DNA of 64,000 nucleotides from Pomphorhynchus laevis (lineage: Eukaryota > Acanthocephala > Palaeacanthocephala > Echinorhynchida > Pomphorhynchidae): positions 124,001-188,000 of the forward strand of contig WNNJ02003482.1 in assembly GCA_012934845.2 (NCBI GenBank), written 5' to 3'. Positions 47,388-60,614 of the stretch are shown here, one piece after another (the first letter of the stretch is position 1; the number at the start of each line of letters is the position of its first letter). The position numbers were made by a program, and so were the translations under genes. Below the pieces are notes generated by a model, which was not told the DNA's origin, searched no databases, and worked only from the letters and a program-made list of their open reading frames with translations.

Positions 47388-48420
47388 ATGAAAATAACAA
47401 ACAATTACAAAAGGAAAGATAAAATTAATAAAGATATGTATACAGAACTTACTAAATTAAAGGATAACTATATAATAACAACTATTGATAAAGCTAGTAA
47501 TAACTTTGTCTTTATATGCAAAAAGCTTTATTATGATATACTAATGAAAGAGGTTAATTCTAATGATTTAAATGTAAATCCAACATATGAACGTAGTGAG
47601 TTGAGTTTAGAAACAATTATTACAAGTCACTGTTCTATAATGGATAAAAAGGGTATAAAGGTTGAATTAGATAATAAAACTATACCTATATTATATTGGA
47701 ATCCAAAATTACATAAAAATCCAATAAAACCTAGGTTCATATGTAGTGCGTTTAAATGTACATTAAAACCACTTTCTGTCTATATGAATAAAATACTTAA
47801 AGTAATTAAAGCACACTTCAAAAAATATTGTAAGGTAATCGAAATTAATACTGGTATAAAACACTATTTCAGTATTAATTCTACAAAAGAATTTTTAGAA
47901 CAGACAAAAGGAATAAATTACATATAGATATATTACATAGATATACATATATATGTTATAATAATTATAACGCCTTTCTAACAAAAATTAAACCATCAAG
48001 TAAATATAAATATATGGATAAGATTAAATTAATATAATCCTTAAATATTTTGATAAATCAAAATTATTTAAAAGTAGGGACATCTATATTTAGACAAGTA
48101 AAAGGTGTTCCAATGGGTGGTAATAGTAGCCCAATTATAGCTGACTTGTTTTTAAGCTTTATAGAATATGAATTTGTTCATAACTGTTTGAAAAATAAAT
48201 CTAAATTATATATAGATATGAAATATGTTTCGATATTTTTTTGGTATATGCGTATTTTACTCTAATAATTTTTATCCAATAAGTAAACAAATTAATCCAA
48301 GCAGTCTTATTCTTAATAAAACTAATATTAATGATAAAGAAGGTATATATTTAGACATTGAACTCTTATACGACCTTGTAGTTTTCTTGCTTATTTTTAA
48401 GCAATTTTTAAATTGACATC
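47388..48420 (+). pseudogene. Penelope-like reverse transcriptase, broken
   Basis: 47388-47927 (179 codons): NYIITTIDKASNNFVFICKK (the TDKNLGxVV-like block), PILYWNPKLHKNPIKPRFIC (cf. the YGLPKxHKxPxxxRPI block) and IKAHFKKYCKV. 48050-48265: FRQVKGVPMGGNSSPIIADL, matching the GIPMGTxxAPxxADLFL block of Penelope/Hydra-type RTs. The YxDD region near 48200-48240 is degraded. Frames change at least twice. Confidence 0.8.
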
Positions 48421-48929
48421 AGTTAAAACGATTATTAATTTATATCGTAAAGATAATATTTTTAAATTTTCAAGAAAAATATTTTTGCTTGAATATATTT
48501 ATATATTTATATATAAATATTTTATATTATATACCATATAATATAAAATAAAAACGCTAAATAATGAAATTTTACGAATTGCAACAATTTGTAACAATAT
48601 CGGTGTTCTTCAAAATCATTTAGATAATTTAATATATGCATATTTTAAACTAGGTTACTATAAAAATAACATCAAGCAGAAAATAGTAAAATATATAAAT
48701 CAACACAATAATATAAAGAATAAATTTAAACTCTTAAGTGGCAAATTTTTATGGATGGATAATAAATAATATACTTTGTATTAGAATAAGATACACTAGA
48801 TAATCAAATTGCACTAGATAACCAACTTAATAATATTAAATATAAATTTAAAATCATTAGTGGATAATTTTTAAGGATGGATAATAAATAATATACTTAT
48901 TATTAGAATAGGATACTATATACTCAAAT

Positions 48930-49060
48930 TTAATCAGAGGAAATACGTCCTTAGCACGTATGTGGCCCCGCTGTTATGTTGGGTCGAGGAATTAGGGCCG
49001 AAACCTGATAGCATAGTTGTTCCTCTTGATGACGTCTAATCCTTATTCTGATACACCGTC
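48930..49060 (+). ncRNA. Structured 3'-terminal module of the Penelope-like element (possible ribozyme)
   Basis: Conserved pairable segments in all copies: an AAATAC/GTATTT-type hairpin whose arms differ between copies but still pair, a CTGCTATG/CATAGCAG stem around a loop containing GGCCGAAACC, and a downstream CTGATGA-like box (TTGATGA here, CTGATGA at 24250-24256 on the minus strand). Penelope-like elements are known to carry hammerhead ribozymes, but I could not fit a canonical hammerhead. Confidence 0.35.
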
Positions 49061-49179
49061 TGTTATTTATTGCTCAATTCATAAAAATGACTTTTATAAA
49101 ATTTTATAACTTATAATATTATAAGTTATAATATTACTACTTTTAATTTATATCGTTAATACGACATATTTAAATAACT

Positions 49180-51460
49180 AAATTAGTGGACTGGACAAGC
49201 GCACTAAACCAACTTACAGAATGAAAAAACTGAGCTAACAGAACAGGCGTATTGAACAAACGAACTGAACAAATAGAATGGAACAATTGAGAAAACGAAC
49301 TAAGTAAAAGGTCTAAACAAATAGAAGAAAGGAAGAAACAACAGAATTAACCAACGGAATGAGAAAATAAAATGAGCAAACGAAATAAATTAACGGACAG
49401 AGCATACGAAATGAATTAACGAACTGAGCATACGAAATGAATTAACGGACTGAGCATACGAAATAAATTAAAGGACTGAGCCTACGAAATGAATTAACGG
49501 ACTGAGCATACGAAATGAATTAACGGACTGAGCATACGAAATGAATTTACGGACTAAGCAAACACGGACTAGAGAACGGACTGACAAACGGACTAAGCAA
49601 ACGGACTAACCAAACGGACTGAGCAAACGGACTAAGCAAACGGACTAAGCAAACGCACTAAGCAAACGGACTAAGCAAACGCACTAAGCAAACGGACTAA
49701 GCAAACGGACTAAGCAATGGACTAAGCAAACGGACTAAGCAAACGGACTAAGCAAACGGACTAAGCAAACGGACTAAGCAAACGGACTAAGCAAACGGAC
49801 TAAGCAAACGGACTAAGCAAACGGACTAAGCAAACGGACTAAGCAAACGTACAAAGCAAACGTACAAAGTAAACGGACTAAGTAAACGGACTAAGCAAAC
49901 GGACTAAGCAAGCGGACTATGCAAGCGGACTAAGCAAACGGAGTTAGCAAACGGACTGAGCAAAAACAGAGCAAACAAACTGAGCAAACTGGCTAAGCAA
50001 ACAGACCGAGCAAACGGACTGAGCAAATTGGCAAACCAATAGGACTAAGCATAAAACTGATCGAACAGAATGTCCAAACAGACTGAGCAATCGGACTGAG
50101 ATAATTGAACAAATGGACTAAGCAAACGAACTGATAAAACAAATTAAACAAGCGGACTGAGTAAATGGAATTAACAAACAGACGAAACAAACCGAATGAA
50201 CACACAGACTGAGCAACGAACTGAACAAACAGACTGAACATTAAAATTGAACTATACATACTAAAGATAGAAAAAGCATACTGGACAAATGGACTGAATA
50301 GGAACACTAAGCACACAGACTAAACATACAGTCTGAACAAATTAGTTATACAAACTAATAGAACAGGATAAACAAACAACATGAAAAAGCGAGCTCAACA
50401 AATAAACTGAACAATCAAGATGAATAAGTGATCTGAACAAACAAACTAAACAAACGGACTGAACAAACCAATTGAACTAACTAAAATAATAAACGAAACT
50501 AACAAACTGAACTAACGAAATGAGCTAAAGAACTGAACTAACGAATTGAATTAACAAACTGAAATAACGAACTGAACTAACAAGCTAAACTAACAAACTC
50601 AAATAACAAACTCGATTAATAACTCAACTAACAAACTCAACTAACAAACTCAACTAATAACAAACTGAGCTAACGAACTGAACTATCGAACTAAACTAAT
50701 GAGTTGAACTAACAAAATGAACTAACGAACTGAACTAACAAATTGAACTAACGAAATGAACTAACGAAATGAACTAACGAACTGAACTAACGAACTGAAC
50801 TAACGAACTGAACTAACAAACTGAACTAACAAACTGAACTAACGAACTGAACTAACGAACTGAACTAACGAACTGAACTAACGAACTGAACTAACGAACT
50901 GAACTAACGAACTGAACTAACGAACTGAACTAACGAACTGAACTAACGAACTGAACTAACGAACTGAACTAACGAACTGAACTAACGAACTGAACTAACG
51001 AACTGAACTAACGAACTGAACTAACGAACTGAACTAACGAACTGAACTAACGAACTGAACTAACGAACTGAACTAACGAACTGAACTAACGAACTGAACT
51101 AACGAACTGAACTAACGAACTGAACTAACGAACTGAACTAACAAACTGAACTAACAAACTGAACTAACGAACTGAACTAACGAACTGATCTAACGAACTT
51201 AATTAACGCATTGAACTAGCATACTGAACTAACAAACTGAACTAACGAACTAAACTAACGAACTAAACTAACGAACTGAGCTAACAAACTGAATAAACGA
51301 ACTGATCTAACGAACTGATCTAACGAACTAAACTAACGAACTGAACTAACGAACTGAATTGACGAACTGATCTAGCGAACTGAACTAACAAACTTAATTA
51401 ACGCATTGAACTACCATACGGAACTAAATCACCTAACAAACTAAACTAATAAACTGATAA
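49180..51460. repeat. Large 13-bp minisatellite with two unit families
   Basis: The left half is dominated by GCAAACGGACTAA (about 49560-49990), the right half by CGAACTGAACTAA (about 50700-51190, dozens of near-perfect copies). Variant and 26-bp higher-order units (GAATTAACGGACTGAGCATA...) lie at 49370-49560. The two units are alignable, so both derive from one ancestor. The period is not a multiple of 3, so it is non-coding. A-rich on this strand throughout. Confidence 0.95.
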
Positions 51461-51712
51461 ATGTCGGAGATGTCGGAGATCTCCAAAATTATAATAAATG
51501 CCGAAGATTCGGATAAAATGTTGCGAATATGTGTTACGGCTACTGAATTCTTATGCATAAAAACTAATTTAGAATGCAAATATAGAAAACTAATTTAGAA
51601 ACTAATAAAGAACACCTCATGTGTATCTAACGGCAACGTTTTTAGACACATGTAATTTGCAAAACATCACCGAAATTGGGTTGATAATGATTTTAATACT
51701 GAATAATATAAG

Positions 51713-51893
51713 GTCTGGTCGGCGAACGCTGACTGGATAGACTTAAACGTATCTTGAAGAGAGCTAGGTGAGCCCTAAAACGGGCACAGCATCTGTCATT
51801 GAAAGGGAAAACCCAGGTTTTCCCTTTCATCTGGGGCACTTGGGCTATCTCGAGATTAGTCTTCTTTTCTAGAGGACGTCCCCCAGAGCAAAA
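51713..51893 (+). mobile_element. LINE-A scrap A6 (RT C-terminal part)
   Basis: Matches the ggtcggcgaacgctgactgg to agaggacgtcccccagagca stretch of A1/A3, without the 3' UTR. It contains a local palindrome (gaaagggaaaacc and complement). Confidence 0.88.
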
Positions 51894-52084
51894 ATCAGAT
51901 ATTAAGTAAACATTATAATACTGAGAACATACCATTTTTAAAAAGTGATGTATGAGAAAATTCGAAATTAAATGTGATATAAAAAATAAATAGCAAGGAT
52001 CTTAATCGCTATCAATAATATAAAAATAAATTTAAAAGTGATATCAATTAATATTATTCCAATACATACCAAAGCCAAAAGGCT

Positions 52085-54010
52085 ATTCAGGCAGAGTCCA
52101 AAAAAAGCAAATGGTCAGTCAACGTAGCTAATTAGGGTATTCCAGTGGTAGTGTTGAATGGCGGCATTGTTCATGTATCCATTTGTAGCATCGTGATTAA
52201 ACGTTCTCAAACTGGGGGCTGCAACGACTTCCTCAGGCAACAAGACTCTGCTATGTCCCCGCAACTGATCTACCCGCCTAGTGATTACATCGGTGGGATA
52301 ACCTACCACATCATTCGACATATGCCATAGACATAGCATTTCCAAGGATATGAACCTCTCACGTACCGACAACATCCCAATACGACTTAGACGTACATAA
52401 TAGTCAATACCACTTAAGCCAATACAGAGCCTCGATCCGCGCCTAAGAATAGACTCCAGGTCTAATAGTTCTTGCTTAGTGACAGGGAAACAAGCCTGAA
52501 TGCAGTGCTCCAAGTGTGACCTGACGATGGAGATGAATGACCTCTTAAACATGTGACAGCTTAACCTGAGGAATGCATTTTTAATACAATATAACGCCCT
52601 AGTAGCTTTACCTAGAAAGAAGTCGGTGTTCAACTTTGTTTTCAAGGATCTATGGACAATAATCCCTAAATCCTTATGATGAGACACTTCCTTTAAGACC
52701 ATATCTCCAATAAAGTACCTTAGAGTTTCAATAGGGCGACCTAGTTGCATGAGGACACATTTATCAACATTCAACCGTAGTCCGGTAGAATCGCACCACT
52801 TGATCAGGGAGTTTAGATCATTTTGTAACGATACTCGATCAGCAGGACTTCTAATGATCGACCAAATCTTTAGATGGTCTGAAACGCTAGATGAGAGCGT
52901 GATAAGCGGAGTAGCAGATCATTAATGAAGATTATAAAGAGCAGTGGGCCAAGGACTGATCCCTGCGGTACGCCAGAATTAATATTTACCGAATAAGAAA
53001 ACACACCCCTCACACAAACTCGGAAAGACCTATTCGATAGAAATTCCCTGACCCACTCACAAATATATTAATGAAGTCCATAGTGATACAGTAAAGACAC
53101 TATGCCGTCGTGTGGTACCCTATCAAAAGCTTTCAAAAAATCAAGGAATACTGTATGAACCTAAAACCCAGCCCCCAGAGCATCAGCCTATTTTTCACGC
53201 GCAGTTAGTAGGTTAGTAAGGCATGAACGTCCGATCCTGAAACCATGTTGAGATTCAACCAATATGTGATTACGATCCAAATGATTCCTGATTCTACTAG
53301 CAATGATTCTTTCTAAAAGTTTGCAGAATACGCTAGTCAAGCTAATGGGCCGAAAGTCCGCGCAAAAGCTAGCAGGATGCTTTTTGGGAATAGGCACCAC
53401 AATTGCACACTTCCAACTGTCAGGAATCCAAGATGTGTCTAAGCTGTATCTGAAGAACATAGTTAAATCATTGTTCAGTTCGTTCGCTAGGGATTTGACG
53501 AGGAAGGGGACAATATTGTCTGGTCCCGGAGATGTAAACGAATCGAGCTTCATAACCTCGTTCAACACCTCATCCACTCTGAGTGGACGAACACAACACC
53601 GATGAGCAACCGGAACATACTTATAACTAAAGTCATGCAGTTTGTTAGAGGTCAAAGCCTGTACCAAGAAGCCATCAGCTAAATGTTGGGCGATTAGAGA
53701 CGGATCGGTCAAAGTTTCAGTTGGCGTTTGGATTGAGCTAATTGTGGCGACAAGTGTTCTGTTGTTTCTTACATAAGACCAAAACCTCCTAGGATTCAAA
53801 GATGCATCCATGGCGATACTATCTTCGTACGAATAGCGTTTCTGAAATTTTAGCCGATTGCATAAGTTCCGAGAGTCGATGTAGGCACGTTTTGAAGCAG
53901 GAGAACGCCTAAATTCGCGCCACATTTTGTTGCGGAATCTTATAGCATCAAGAAGCTCTCTGTCGAACCAAGGAGGATGTCCATGCTTGGACTTGCAGGC
54001 ACGTAGCGGA
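52085..54010 (-). mobile_element. CR1-like LINE, 5'-truncated (minus)
   Basis: From the 5' side: KSKHGHPPWFDRELLDAIRF, then 53925-53188 open (245 codons: DNIVPFLVKSLANEL, VVPIPKKHPASFCADFRPIS, ESQHGFRIGRSCLTNLLTA), VFLDFLKAFDRVPHDGIV, GVPQGSVLGPLLFIIFINDL, then 52774-52115 open (219 codons: FIGDMVLKEVSHHKDLGIIV, LRRGSRLCIGLSGIDYYV). The YADD region near 52870 is degraded. Relative to the copy at 59836 it lacks ~66 bp before LPEEVVAAPSL. It ends with the same GGACTCTGCCTGAATAGCC tail. Confidence 0.88.
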
Positions 54011-54150
54011 GCAAAGATATCAGAATTAATTCATTATTAATTCATAAAATTAATTCATTATTCTATTTACATAAATAGCAACTAGTTCAATATTACAACT
54101 GGCTTAAGAAATAATATAGTTCCATAACATTTAACTATTAAAAATTACTT

Positions 54151-54559
54151 CTTTCTCACTAGATATAAAATTTATTATACCGAACTGTTGTATTTCCTAT
54201 TTGGAAATATTCGGCCAAATATTTCAAAATCAAATATATTGATTTTTAAAGCAATCAATATCATGGTACCATCGGATTTTAAAAATAATAATTAATCATA
54301 TGCCAATGCTTGTAAACATCGAATAAAAGTTTAGTCCATAAACTCTAACGTTTAAAAAATGTTGTACAGGTTTATTAGATGGATCCAGCAAAATGTATTA
54401 CACCAAGTTATTTTTATAGAATAAACTAATTAGTGACTTGCGGTCATTCAATGTAATCATTGTTCGCCTGAAAATTAATACGGTGGATAAATGCTAACAA
54501 TAACTACCTATAAATCGTAACGATACAATAGCAAAAATTAGTAGTCAAGTTAAACAATA
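54151..54559 (+). repeat. Direct repeat S (left copy, ~409 bp)
   Basis: Near identical to 62117-62525, same length, same orientation. No coding content. Could be a solo terminal repeat of an older element or a segmental duplication. Confidence 0.9.
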
Positions 54560-55690
54560 CTATTATTGATTCGTCAGACACTCCATGCACTACCATATCC
54601 ACAAGACAGTATGATCTTATCGAACATGTATGTGTCACTGATGCCATGTGAATATTTAAATAATAATCATATATTTTCAGTTTGAGCTTTTGAGCAACCA
54701 ATGCGTCAATAAAATTTTAGCACTCCCAGTATCAATCAATGCCGACAACATTTTTCCTTGTATTTAAACATAAATTAGCTTTTCGAAATGTTACAAATTT
54801 TGTTTGCAGATACAGGTTGTGGCCGTCGGAGAGAATTGTTGGCATTAGATAGCATTGGATACAGATGGGATGCGTTGTTGGGCGTTCGTGAAGGTCTGAA
54901 GCGACAAACATTAGAATAATGGCGAATCTTTTCGCATCACCTGCAGCGAGCAAGGCGTGCTGGACACTTATTTCGAGAATGACGTTGTTGTGCACAAAAA
55001 CATATCGATCGTGTGTACTGGAGGTATAGGAACATTGTTCATGTGAGTCTAATAATGGCTTCTCAGTGGGTATAAGTTATGTAAAAAAAATATTTATTTA
55101 TTTCAATGGGTATGGTTGATACATGAGGATCAGTAAAGTGATAGGATTCGATGTGAGTCCGTGCAAGTTCAAGTGTTCGTGCTTTTTTGATCGCATCAAA
55201 TAATGTCAAGTTTGATATTTCTCATAATCTTCGGCGTACATTAGTCGACACAATCCAGATAAAAAGGCGTCTCTAACGTAGAGATCCCGGGGTTCGATTG
55301 CGTTGACTGCAATGAATTCGCAGTTTTTACTCAGCAGATTCAAATGTTGTAAAAATTCGTCGATCTTTTAGTCAGTGGTTTGTGCACATGTGATAAATTC
55401 ATAACGAGCAAAGACGTCATTTTTCGGTTTTAGATATAATCGATCCAGACATTCGATCGCAAAGTCAAATTTGTCCTCGTTCGAAACGTATCTATAAACT
55501 TCCTGAGTAAGATATCGAATTTATCGGGTACCGAAAGTTCTGGAATCTTTGATAAAAATTTTGAGAAACGTCGCTTCCAGTGGGTTCAATTGATTTTAGA
55601 ATTAATAGAGTTGGGAAGTATAGAGAGCAATTCTGGCTTGATTAGTTTCTCCATGTTACAATACTTGAATAAATTGTGATATTAAACGAA
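54560..55690 (-). mobile_element. Old Gypsy-family LTR element remnant (gag region)
   Basis: Minus-strand sequence resembles the gag part of a Gypsy/Ty3 element. It is distinct from the better-preserved element to the right, clearly older, and broken many times. No pol part is attached. Confidence 0.65.
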
Positions 55691-56311
55691 ATTAGAAGAT
55701 AAAGCAAGATAGAGGCTTTATTCAATTATCTTAAACACAATCATAAGTTAGAAGATAATACAAATCACTATAGTAATACCACAATGCTGGTTTCAGAAAT
55801 TGAGTAATTACGCAGGTAGTAAAACAGTTGTAAAAAGGAAAAACTTTAAAATCGGGTATAGGTACTGTATAACTTTTTATTGGACCTTTTTATATAAAAT
55901 TTTAAATATTTTCTATAATTTCCTTTACTTTTTAATACTACAAAATGTATTGCCACTTTTAGTTAGACAAGCAACTTTTAAGTTTGACAGCTAGAAGATT
56001 TGTCATCGAAATTAATCTTTTAAATTTGAAATTTTTAGGACTCATTTGCTAGTTCCCACTAGGTATTTTTAAATAAAATTATTATTAAAATATAATTTAT
56101 GATTGCATTGTACAAATTGTTATTAGTTATATCAAATTTGATTTACTATATGTCAAATTTAATTGTTTAAAAATAACCCTTAAACTTTATTTAATTAGAT
56201 TTTCGCGTATTAAAAAGTTAAGCTTTTAAATTATTAGATTGTCGTTAGTATGTATAACAGAATCCTAAATGTAAGTATTGAAAATGTTATATATCATTTC
56301 ATTTAGTATCT
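55691..56311. other. AT-rich DNA between Gypsy remnant and repeat R
   Basis: No gene recognised. The 64-codon frame at 55800-55994 has no domain. May include leader or terminal-repeat sequence of the old Gypsy remnant. Confidence 0.4.
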
Positions 56312-56721
56312 ATATCTAAGCAAATACTCATTCGTGAATTAAAGTATTCTATCAGTTATATTTTATATAATTCAGGTTATAATTCACATTTATATCTTAA
56401 TCATAGTGGTCAATATTTAAAGCTAATTTTGACTGCAATTCAATGCAAATCAGAAATATATATGAGTTAATTATTTTCCAGTCATTGTAAAATACTGTAG
56501 CTTATATAATGTAGTTTGAATTGCGTATTTATAATTAATAAAGAATGATTAAACTAAACTAGACGCAATTTATAAAAGAGGTATCTATAATGTATTATTA
56601 TATACAAGGTGTTAGCTGAGACGCTGTTTTGCCTGATAAAAACAGTTTATAAATTAATATAGGGTAACCAGTAAATTGTCCGCAATAAGATCATTTGAAC
56701 AAGCAGGATTCAAGATATTCG
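56312..56721 (+). repeat. Direct repeat R (left copy, ~410 bp)
   Basis: Near identical to 61375-61785. Ends 12 bases before the left LTR of the Gypsy element. Its 3' part contains an acaaggtgttagctgagacg motif also found beside repeat S at 62531-62570. Confidence 0.9.
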
Positions 56722-56733
56722 TCATAATCATTA

Positions 56734-56843
56734 TGTCATAATCATTCCTTTAGTTAAACTATCTGTTAAACTATTTACATATTTTAATATTTACATATTG
56801 TAGATTAATTCGAATAAAACCTCTAGTGTTCGATCTCTTCAAT
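56734..56843 (+). repeat. Left LTR of the Gypsy element
   Basis: 110 bp, matching 61267-61376 with few differences. Starts with TG. Confidence 0.85.
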
Positions 56844-59835
56844 TTATTCGAATTAATTGTATCGATGGACAAACTTAAAATTCCGCAACAATTCAACCTT
56901 GATCCGGATGCACCCGATGCCCAAGACGAATGGAATCACTGGCGTCAGAAGCTGCTGAACTTTGTCTCATTGCAGGGCACTGTAACGGACGAACAAAAGA
57001 AGTTTGTGTTGGTGAACCTACTGTCGTCGCGACTGTACAAATTAATCAAAGATTCTCAATCGTTCGACTCGGCACTTGCCATCCTTGACGAAAAGTTCCG
57101 TAAACCATTAAATACAGTTTTCACTCGATTTCAATTACACACGTGTCGACAAGACAAAACTCTGACTATTCCGCAGTTCGTTAGAAAACTCGAGGATTAG
57201 GCCGACAAGTGTAATTTTGAAAATGTCGACTTTGACACCAATCGTCGAAGCCATTTAATCGACGCCCTTGTCCAGCGACTTCTCAATTCCTATATTCGCG
57301 AGAGAATATTAGAATCAAACAAAACAAATTTCGATGAAATCGTTTTGATGGCTACATCTCTAGAGGCTGCCCAACAGCAAGCGGCAATCTTCAATTCAAA
57401 CGATGAGACAACAATGCTGGCAACTATTTCTGGAGGCAACAAAAATGAGACAAATGTTTCCGACGCTCTGGACGAGCAATCGATCAACGCAGCATTGCGT
57501 AACAAAGACACCAAGTTGTGCTATTTTTGTGGTAACCGTTGCCATCCTCGTACTAAATGTCCTGCCCGTACTGTCACGTGCAACAATTGTTCGAAACTGG
57601 TCACTTCGCAAAGGCATGCAAATCTAAAGGAAAATATTCTGCATCGACGGCTTCAGCGTTGTGTCTTTTGTCCATATCAAATTCCGAAGAACAAACTTCA
57701 ATTACTCATATCACTATCAATGGCCAACGAATTAATTGCCTACTCGATACCGGAAGCTCAGACAACTTCATAGATTCAAAAACTGCACGAACATTAAAAC
57801 TACAATTGTCACCTTGTTGCAAAACTGTCTATATGGCTTCATCGTCTTCTCAGGCCACGATTACAAAGCACTGTACAGTATATATAGAACTGGAAAATAA
57901 GAACTATCCGCACTGCCGCTTTTCGATACTGTCGTCTTTATGCTCCGAAGCCATACTGGGTAGAGAATTTATGAGAAGACATGAATCGATTACATTCCCT
58001 TTTGGAGGAAATCTGCCTGGATTAAGACTTGCAAGTGTAACACCTGCACCTGTTATTAACATTCAACCACTAACACTATTTCCAAACCTATCCAGAGACC
58101 TTTTTCCTGTCGTCACAAAATCGAGAAGACAAACACAACCAAATGCCGAATTTACACGAAACGAAATTGCAAAACTGCTTTAGTCCGGCGTCATCCGCGA
58201 AAGTAGATCACCCTGGCGCTCTCAAGTTTTCGTCGTTACAAATCGAAATGGCAAACAAAGAATGGTTGTCGACTATTTCTAGACCATTAATCGCTATAGA
58301 CACTGGACGCGTACCCTTTATCTAACATCGACAGTCTAATCTCGAAAATAGCAACACATGTTGTATTTTTCACACTCGATCTAACTAGTGCGTACTATCA
58401 AATCCCTTTGCTCGAGGAAGATAGGCAATATACAGCATTCGAAGCCTCATGTCGTCTTTATGAGTTTCAACGAATTCCATTCGGACTCACAAACGCCGTT
58501 TCCGTTTTTCAGCGTTTTATAAACAAATTGATTGACGATAATAAACTCGAAGGAGTTTTTGCGTATATGGACGACATAATCGTATGCGGTAAAGACGTCA
58601 AGGAACACGAAAACAGACTAAGTCGCCTAATGAGTGTTGCCAACCGACTGAATATCAAATTCGCTTCCGAAAATTCTCGTTTGAGCAAAACGCAACTAAA
58701 CTTTCTTGGCTGCAATATACAACATGGATGTATTAAGCCTAACATCCAGAGAATCAAGCCTCTCATTTCCTACCCAACTCCTAACGATCAAGCATCACTG
58801 AAAAGACTGCTTGGAATGTTCGCATACTATTCTAGATGGATTCCTTTTTTCTTGACAAAGATACGTCTATTAGTTGAATCGAAATGCTTCCCCCTTGAAT
58901 GTACCGTCGTCAAACAGATTGAGGAAATCAAGATGGAAATTTCAAAATCATTCCTCTGTGCTGACGATCCTATTCTTCCATTAACCGTTGAAACTGATGC
59001 ATCTTACTCATCAATCGGCGCTGTGCTCAGTCAAGTCAATCAACCAATCGCATTTTTTCCAGATCCCTGCCCAAAACGGCACTACGACAATCAAGTATAG
59101 AGAAGGAGGCCTTTGCTATTGTAGAAGCCTTAAAACACTGGAAACATTTCCTGTTGGGACGACATTTCGTGGTGATTACCGACCAACGATCTGTGTCGTT
59201 CATGTTCGACCAAAAACAGTTGAATCGTATTAAAAGCGACAAGATTGCTCGATGGCGAATCGAATTAGCGCCGTGCAATTTCGAAATTGAATATAGACGG
59301 GCAAAAACAATCAAGCTGCAGATGCCATGTCAAGGATAACTTGTTCTTCTTGCAAAACGACAAATGACCTCAAATGCCTACATGAGTCATTGTGTCATCC
59401 GGGAATTACACGACTGTTTTATTACGTACGTGCTTACGAACTCACCTACGACAAAAAAGAAGGAACCGACATAGTCTCATCTTGTAAAATATGCGCTGAG
59501 TTGAAACCACAATATGGCAAACCGAAAACAGCGCATGTCATCAAGGCAACGCAACCGTTCGAGCGACTAAGCATCGACTTTAAGGGACCCTTGGCGTCCA
59601 CTACATATAACAAATACATCCTTTGTGTGGTCGATGAATATTCACGTTACCCTTTTGGAATTCCATGTAGAGATACATCTTCAGCATCTGTTATCACTTC
59701 CCTCAATCAAATTTTTAGTGTTTTCGGGTACCCGGCTAGCGTGCACAGTGATCAAGCGTCATGCTTCCAGTCAAATGAGTTTAGAACTACTTAAACACTC
59801 GAAGAATAAGCTGCTCTAGAATTTCTAGCTATAAC

Positions 59836-60614
59836 ATTGAAACTCTAAGGTACTTTATTGGAGATATGGTTTTAAAGGAAGTGTCTCATCATAAGGATTT
59901 AGGGATTATTGTTCATAGATCCTTGAAAACAAAGTTGAACACCGACTTCTTTCTAGGTAAAGCTACTAGGGCGTTATATTGTATTAAAAATACATTCCTC
60001 AGGTTAAGCTGTCACATGTTCAAGAGGTTATTCATCTCCATCGTCAGGCCACACTTGGAGTACTGCATTCAGGCTTGTTTCCCTGTCACTAAGCAAGAAC
60101 TATTAGACCTGGAGTCTATTCTTAGGCGCGGATCGAGGCTCTGTATTGGCTTAAGTGGTATTGACTATTATGTACGTCTAAGTCGTATTGGGATGTTGTC
60201 GGTACGTGAGAGGTTCATATCCTTGGAAATGCTATGTATATGGCATATGTCGAATGATGTGGTAGGTTATCCCACCGATGTAATCACTAGGCGGGTAGAT
60301 CAGTTGCGGGGACATAGCAGAGTCTTGTATAAATTTAGATTTGGCAGATTACCAAAAGTGTATAGACTCTCAAGAAGAGGAATTAACATGTGGAATTCGT
60401 TGCCTGAGGAAGTCGTTGCAGCCCCCAGTTTGAGAACGTTTAAATCACGATGCTACAAATGGATACATGAACAATGCCGCCATTCAACACTACCACTGGA
60501 ATACCCTAATTAGCTACGTTGACTGACCATTTGTTTTTGTTTTATTTTTTTATTTTTTTTGGACTCTGCCTGAATAGCCTTTTGGCTTTGGTATGTATTG
60601 GAATAATAATAATA
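59836..60614 (+). mobile_element. CR1-like LINE 3' fragment inserted in the Gypsy integrase region
   Basis: 5'-truncated; the open frame 59866-60513 (215 codons) encodes the RT C-terminal domain (LKEVSHHKDLGIIVHRSLKT; LRRGSRLCIGLSGIDYYVRL; GINMWNSLPEEVVAAPSLRT) to its natural stop. Short 3' UTR, then the (AAT)n tail typical of CR1/L2-group LINEs. ATAAC occurs on both sides (59831-59835 and 60615-60619), a possible target duplication. It is almost identical in protein to the 52 kb copy, so this family moved recently, and after the Gypsy element. Confidence 0.93.

Larger units (their letters stand above)
47231..49130 (+). mobile_element. Penelope-like retroelement, long copy
   Basis: RT blocks 47388-48420 are followed by an AT-rich 3' part containing a duplicated ~85-bp segment (48731-48815 and about 48850-48930, landmark ggatggataataaataatat) and a GC-richer structured end (48930-49060). 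Three further partial copies share that end (24.2 kb and two at 33.2-33.5 kb). I saw no GIY-YIG endonuclease motif. The 5' end is not defined. Confidence 0.75.

Noticed and set aside
48930-49060. Canonical type I or III hammerhead ribozyme in the Penelope-like end
   Set aside because: CTGATGA-like and GAAA words occur, but not in the order and spacing needed; kept only as an unassigned structured module.
49993-50316. 107-codon minus-strand frame, hydrophobic and Phe/Ser-rich
   Set aside because: Lies wholly inside the 13-bp minisatellite region; no domain, and hydrophobicity is a by-product of the T-rich strand.
49180-51460. CRISPR-like regular repeats
   Set aside because: Units are contiguous without unique spacers, in a eukaryotic context; it is a minisatellite.
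51693-51935. 80-codon minus-strand frame
   Set aside because: Antisense of the LINE-A6 scrap, which reads on the plus strand.
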